Shown: positions 6,290 to 7,915 of the stretch, piece by piece
Numbering within the stretch: the first letter of the stretch is position 1
Layout of the letters: each line of letters starts with the position of its first letter
Source: Acidobacteriota bacterium
GTDB taxonomy: Bacteria; Acidobacteriota; Terriglobia; Bryobacterales; Bryobacteraceae
Direction: 5' to 3'
Assembly: GCA_021788955.1 (NCBI GenBank)
Contig: JAJYKC010000091.1
Span: 1 to 7,915 of the forward strand
Length of the DNA: 7,915 bases
Position numbers and translations under genes: made by a program
The notes under the pieces: model-generated
What the model was told of the DNA's origin: nothing
What the model saw: the letters and a program-made list of their open reading frames with translations, nothing else
The model's database searches: none

Positions 6290-7819
6290 TTACTTAAACG
6301 CTTCCAACGCCATCTCCCGCACCGCCCCCACCCGCGGCCGGAAAGCCATATACGGCAAAATGTCCCGCTCCACTTCAATCCCCGGAGCCACCTCCACTAA
6401 CTCCAACGCGTCCGCCTCCAGGCGGAACACCGCCCGCTCCGTCACAAACAAAACCTGCTGCCCATGTTCCCGCGCATAATCCGCAGAAAACGTAATCCGC
6501 TCCACTCGCTCCACGAACTTCTTCACCCGCCCCGCCGCCGCCACTCGCAGCCTCGCCCCGTCCCACTCCATCCGCGAGCCCTGCGCGTCAAACGTCCCGC
6601 AAAACACCACCTTCTTCGCGTTCTGCGCGATCTCGATAAACCCTCCCGGCCCGATCAAATTCCCGCCCAGGTGCGACACATTCACGTTCCCCCGCTCATC
6701 CGCCTCGCCCATCCCCAGAAACGCAATGTCGATCCCCCCGCCGCTGTAATAGTCGAACTGCTCGATCGACGGCACAATCGCGTCCATATTCCGCGCCGCG
6801 CCGAAAAGCCGGTCGTCCAGCATCCTCCCGTTATGCACGCCCTGCTCCACGCTCATCCACAGCTCTTCTTCGCTCCCCTGCTCCGCAATCACGCCGAAAA
6901 TCCCGCCCGGAATCCCGAACCCGAAGTTCAGCGATGCGCCCGGCCGTATCTCCATCGCCGCCCGCCGCGCGATAATCCGCCGCTCCAGTTTCGCCGGAAC
7001 CTCCGCCGCCAACGTCCCTAAGTGCGCCCGCCGAGTCCCACTTACAGCCGGATCGTAACCCAGCCCGTAAAACTGCTCCTGCCCCGCATCCTCCACCACC
7101 GCGTCCACCAGAATCCCCGGCACCCTTACGCTCCTCGCCGCAAGCCCCCCCGGTTCAACCACCTGCCGCACCTGAGCAATCACCACCCCCCCGCTCGCCC
7201 GCGCCGCCAGCGCCAGCGTATGTATGTCCATATCGATCGCTTCTTCTTCCGGACTTACATTCCCCCGCGTATCCGCATAAGTGCCGCGTATAATCGCCAC
7301 ATCGACCGGAAATGGCTTATACCGCAGCACCTCCTTCCCATCCACGTGAAGTAACTCGACTAACTCCTCCTTGCTCCGCCGGTTACACCGCCCGCCGTCC
7401 TGCCGCGGATCCACAAACGTCCCCAGCCCCGAATGCGTAAACAAACCCGGCCGCCCCGCGCCGATCTCCCGCATCAGTTGCTGCACCACCCCGCCAGGCA
7501 GGCAGTAAGCTTCAATCTTCTCTTCCCGGATCAACTGCTGTATCTTCGGTGACCACGTAAAGTGCGCCGCAATCACCTTCTTCAGCATCCCCTCGTGCGC
7601 GAACCGGTTTGTCCCCAGCACGCCCCGGTCCCCCAGCCCCAGCGAATGTACCAGCGTCAGGTCCCGCGGATGCCCGGTCTCGAGAAACCGCCGCTCGATC
7701 GCCTCGAACACCGCCTCCGCCGACACCATCCCTGCCCCATTCCCGCTCACCGCAATCGTCACTCCATCGCGGATCGCCGCCGCCGCGGTCTCCGCGGTCA
7801 TAATTTGTGTCCAACTCAT
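6290..7819 (-). CDS. Family I CoA-transferase (propionate/acetate/3-ketoacid CoA-transferase type)
   Basis: This 509-residue cytoplasmic enzyme resembles single-chain family I CoA-transferases such as YdiF and propionate CoA-transferase (usually about 510-540 residues), in which alpha and beta halves are fused. The first half (about 1-260) starts with a glycine-rich SGNGAGMV and contains CLPGGVVQQLMREIGAGRPGLFTHSGLGTFVDPR-type sequence, a hallmark of the group. The second half (about 275-509) contains FGFGIPGGI at 299-307 and the active-site run SVEQG, where Glu325 should form the glutamyl-CoA thioester. The family moves CoA from an acyl-CoA to a free carboxylate. The start at 7819 overlaps the preceding gene's stop by ATGA and lacks a strong ribosome binding site, so initiation is probably coupled. 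The neighbouring enoyl-CoA hydratase suggests acid or fatty-acyl breakdown. Its TAA is one base from the stop of the convergent GMC gene. Acyl specificity is unknown. Confidence 0.92.
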   Translation of the reverse strand: MSWTQIMTAETAAAAIRDGVTIAVSGNGAGMVSAEAVFEAIERRFLETGHPRDLTLVHSLGLGDRGVLGTNRFAHEGMLKKVIAAHFTWSPKIQQLIREEKIEAYCLPGGVVQQLMREIGAGRPGLFTHSGLGTFVDPRQDGGRCNRRSKEELVELLHVDGKEVLRYKPFPVDVAIIRGTYADTRGNVSPEEEAIDMDIHTLALAARASGGVVIAQVRQVVEPGGLAARSVRVPGILVDAVVEDAGQEQFYGLGYDPAVSGTRRAHLGTLAAEVPAKLERRIIARRAAMEIRPGASLNFGFGIPGGIFGVIAEQGSEEELWMSVEQGVHNGRMLDDRLFGAARNMDAIVPSIEQFDYYSGGGIDIAFLGMGEADERGNVNVSHLGGNLIGPGGFIEIAQNAKKVVFCGTFDAQGSRMEWDGARLRVAAAGRVKKFVERVERITFSADYAREHGQQVLFVTERAVFRLEADALELVEVAPGIEVERDILPYMAFRPRVGAVREMALEAFK

Positions 7820-7915
7820 CGGTTCCCGAATACCGGCTTGCGCTTCTCGCGAAACGCACGCACGCCTTCCTGGCAGTCTTCCGTCGCAAGCGCCTGCGCC
7901 GCCGCCTCCGCATGC
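7816..7915 (-). CDS. Enoyl-CoA hydratase/isomerase, C-terminal end only
   Basis: Only the last 32 residues are in the window, because the gene begins beyond base 7915. They end ATEDCQEGVRAFREKRKPVF plus GNR and a TGA stop. The pattern 'ED..EGv.AF.EKRkP.F' is the standard C-terminal tail of crotonase-family enoyl-CoA hydratases, which hydrate 2-enoyl-CoA in beta-oxidation and related routes. The TGA shares two bases with the CoA-transferase ATG (ATGA overlap), showing one operon with coupled translation. The call rests on this tail alone. Another crotonase-fold member, such as an isomerase, is equally possible. Confidence 0.8.
   Translation of the reverse strand, partial: HAEAAAQALATEDCQEGVRAFREKRKPVFGNR

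Noticed and set aside
7512..7913. Minus-strand open frame of 133 codons over the CoA-transferase start
   Set aside because: It is an arginine-rich shadow frame. The real genes there are the CoA-transferase and the hydratase tail joined by ATGA.
80..7915. A coordinated new defence or mobile system
   Set aside because: The genes belong to ordinary metabolic and transport families. I see no nuclease, transposase, integrase, reverse transcriptase or toxin. The DUF433 gene alone does not make a system.

Overview
The window is high-GC DNA (about two thirds G+C by eye) that most resembles an acidobacterium of the Solibacter/Bryobacter type. Three things suggest this: an 'acidobacterial duplicated orphan permease' of the MacB/FtsX class, a gluconate 2-dehydrogenase subunit 3/GMC oxidoreductase pair, and two copies of a dispersed intergenic repeat with the core ACCGAGCCGCGACCGC. 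This assignment comes from recalled family knowledge, not from a search.

Layout from left to right. (1) 80-2539 (+) encodes an ABC-type duplicated permease with no ATPase beside it. (2) 2540-2905 has no gene. It holds a 22-bp tandem repeat array with degraded edge units, then copy 1 of the dispersed repeat. (3) 2906-3891 (-) is a two-gene unit: a PIG-L family (LmbE-like) deacetylase with a probable Tat leader, followed 14 bp later by a small DUF433 antitoxin-type protein whose ribosome binding site overlaps the deacetylase stop codon. (4) 3892-4147 is a divergent intergenic region that holds copy 2 of the dispersed repeat. (5) 4148-6288 (+) is a two-gene operon: a Tat-exported subunit 3 and a leaderless GMC flavoprotein with a C-x5-C-x3-C cysteine set like that of iron-sulfur-containing FAD glucose dehydrogenases. 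(6) 6290-7819 (-) is a CoA-transferase that converges on the GMC gene with a single base between the stop codons. (7) 7816-7915 (-) is the C-terminal end of a probable enoyl-CoA hydratase, overlapping the CoA-transferase start by ATGA.

How the genes work together. Region 5 looks like a periplasmic sugar, polyol or sugar-acid oxidation module, with the subunit 3 Tat signal likely carrying the flavoprotein across the membrane. Regions 6-7 form an acyl-CoA catabolic operon. Region 3 joins a hydrolase to an antitoxin-like protein that has no toxin partner in view. The permease appears independent.

Across the whole window the + strand is C-rich whichever strand is coding, so plus genes prefer C-ending codons and minus genes prefer G-ending ones. 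The tetranucleotide TTAC and its complement GTAA also appear over-used. I see no tRNA, rRNA, insertion sequence, CRISPR array or phage gene, and no convincing new multi-gene system. The best leads are the repeat-flanked PIG-L/DUF433 unit and the compositional signals.
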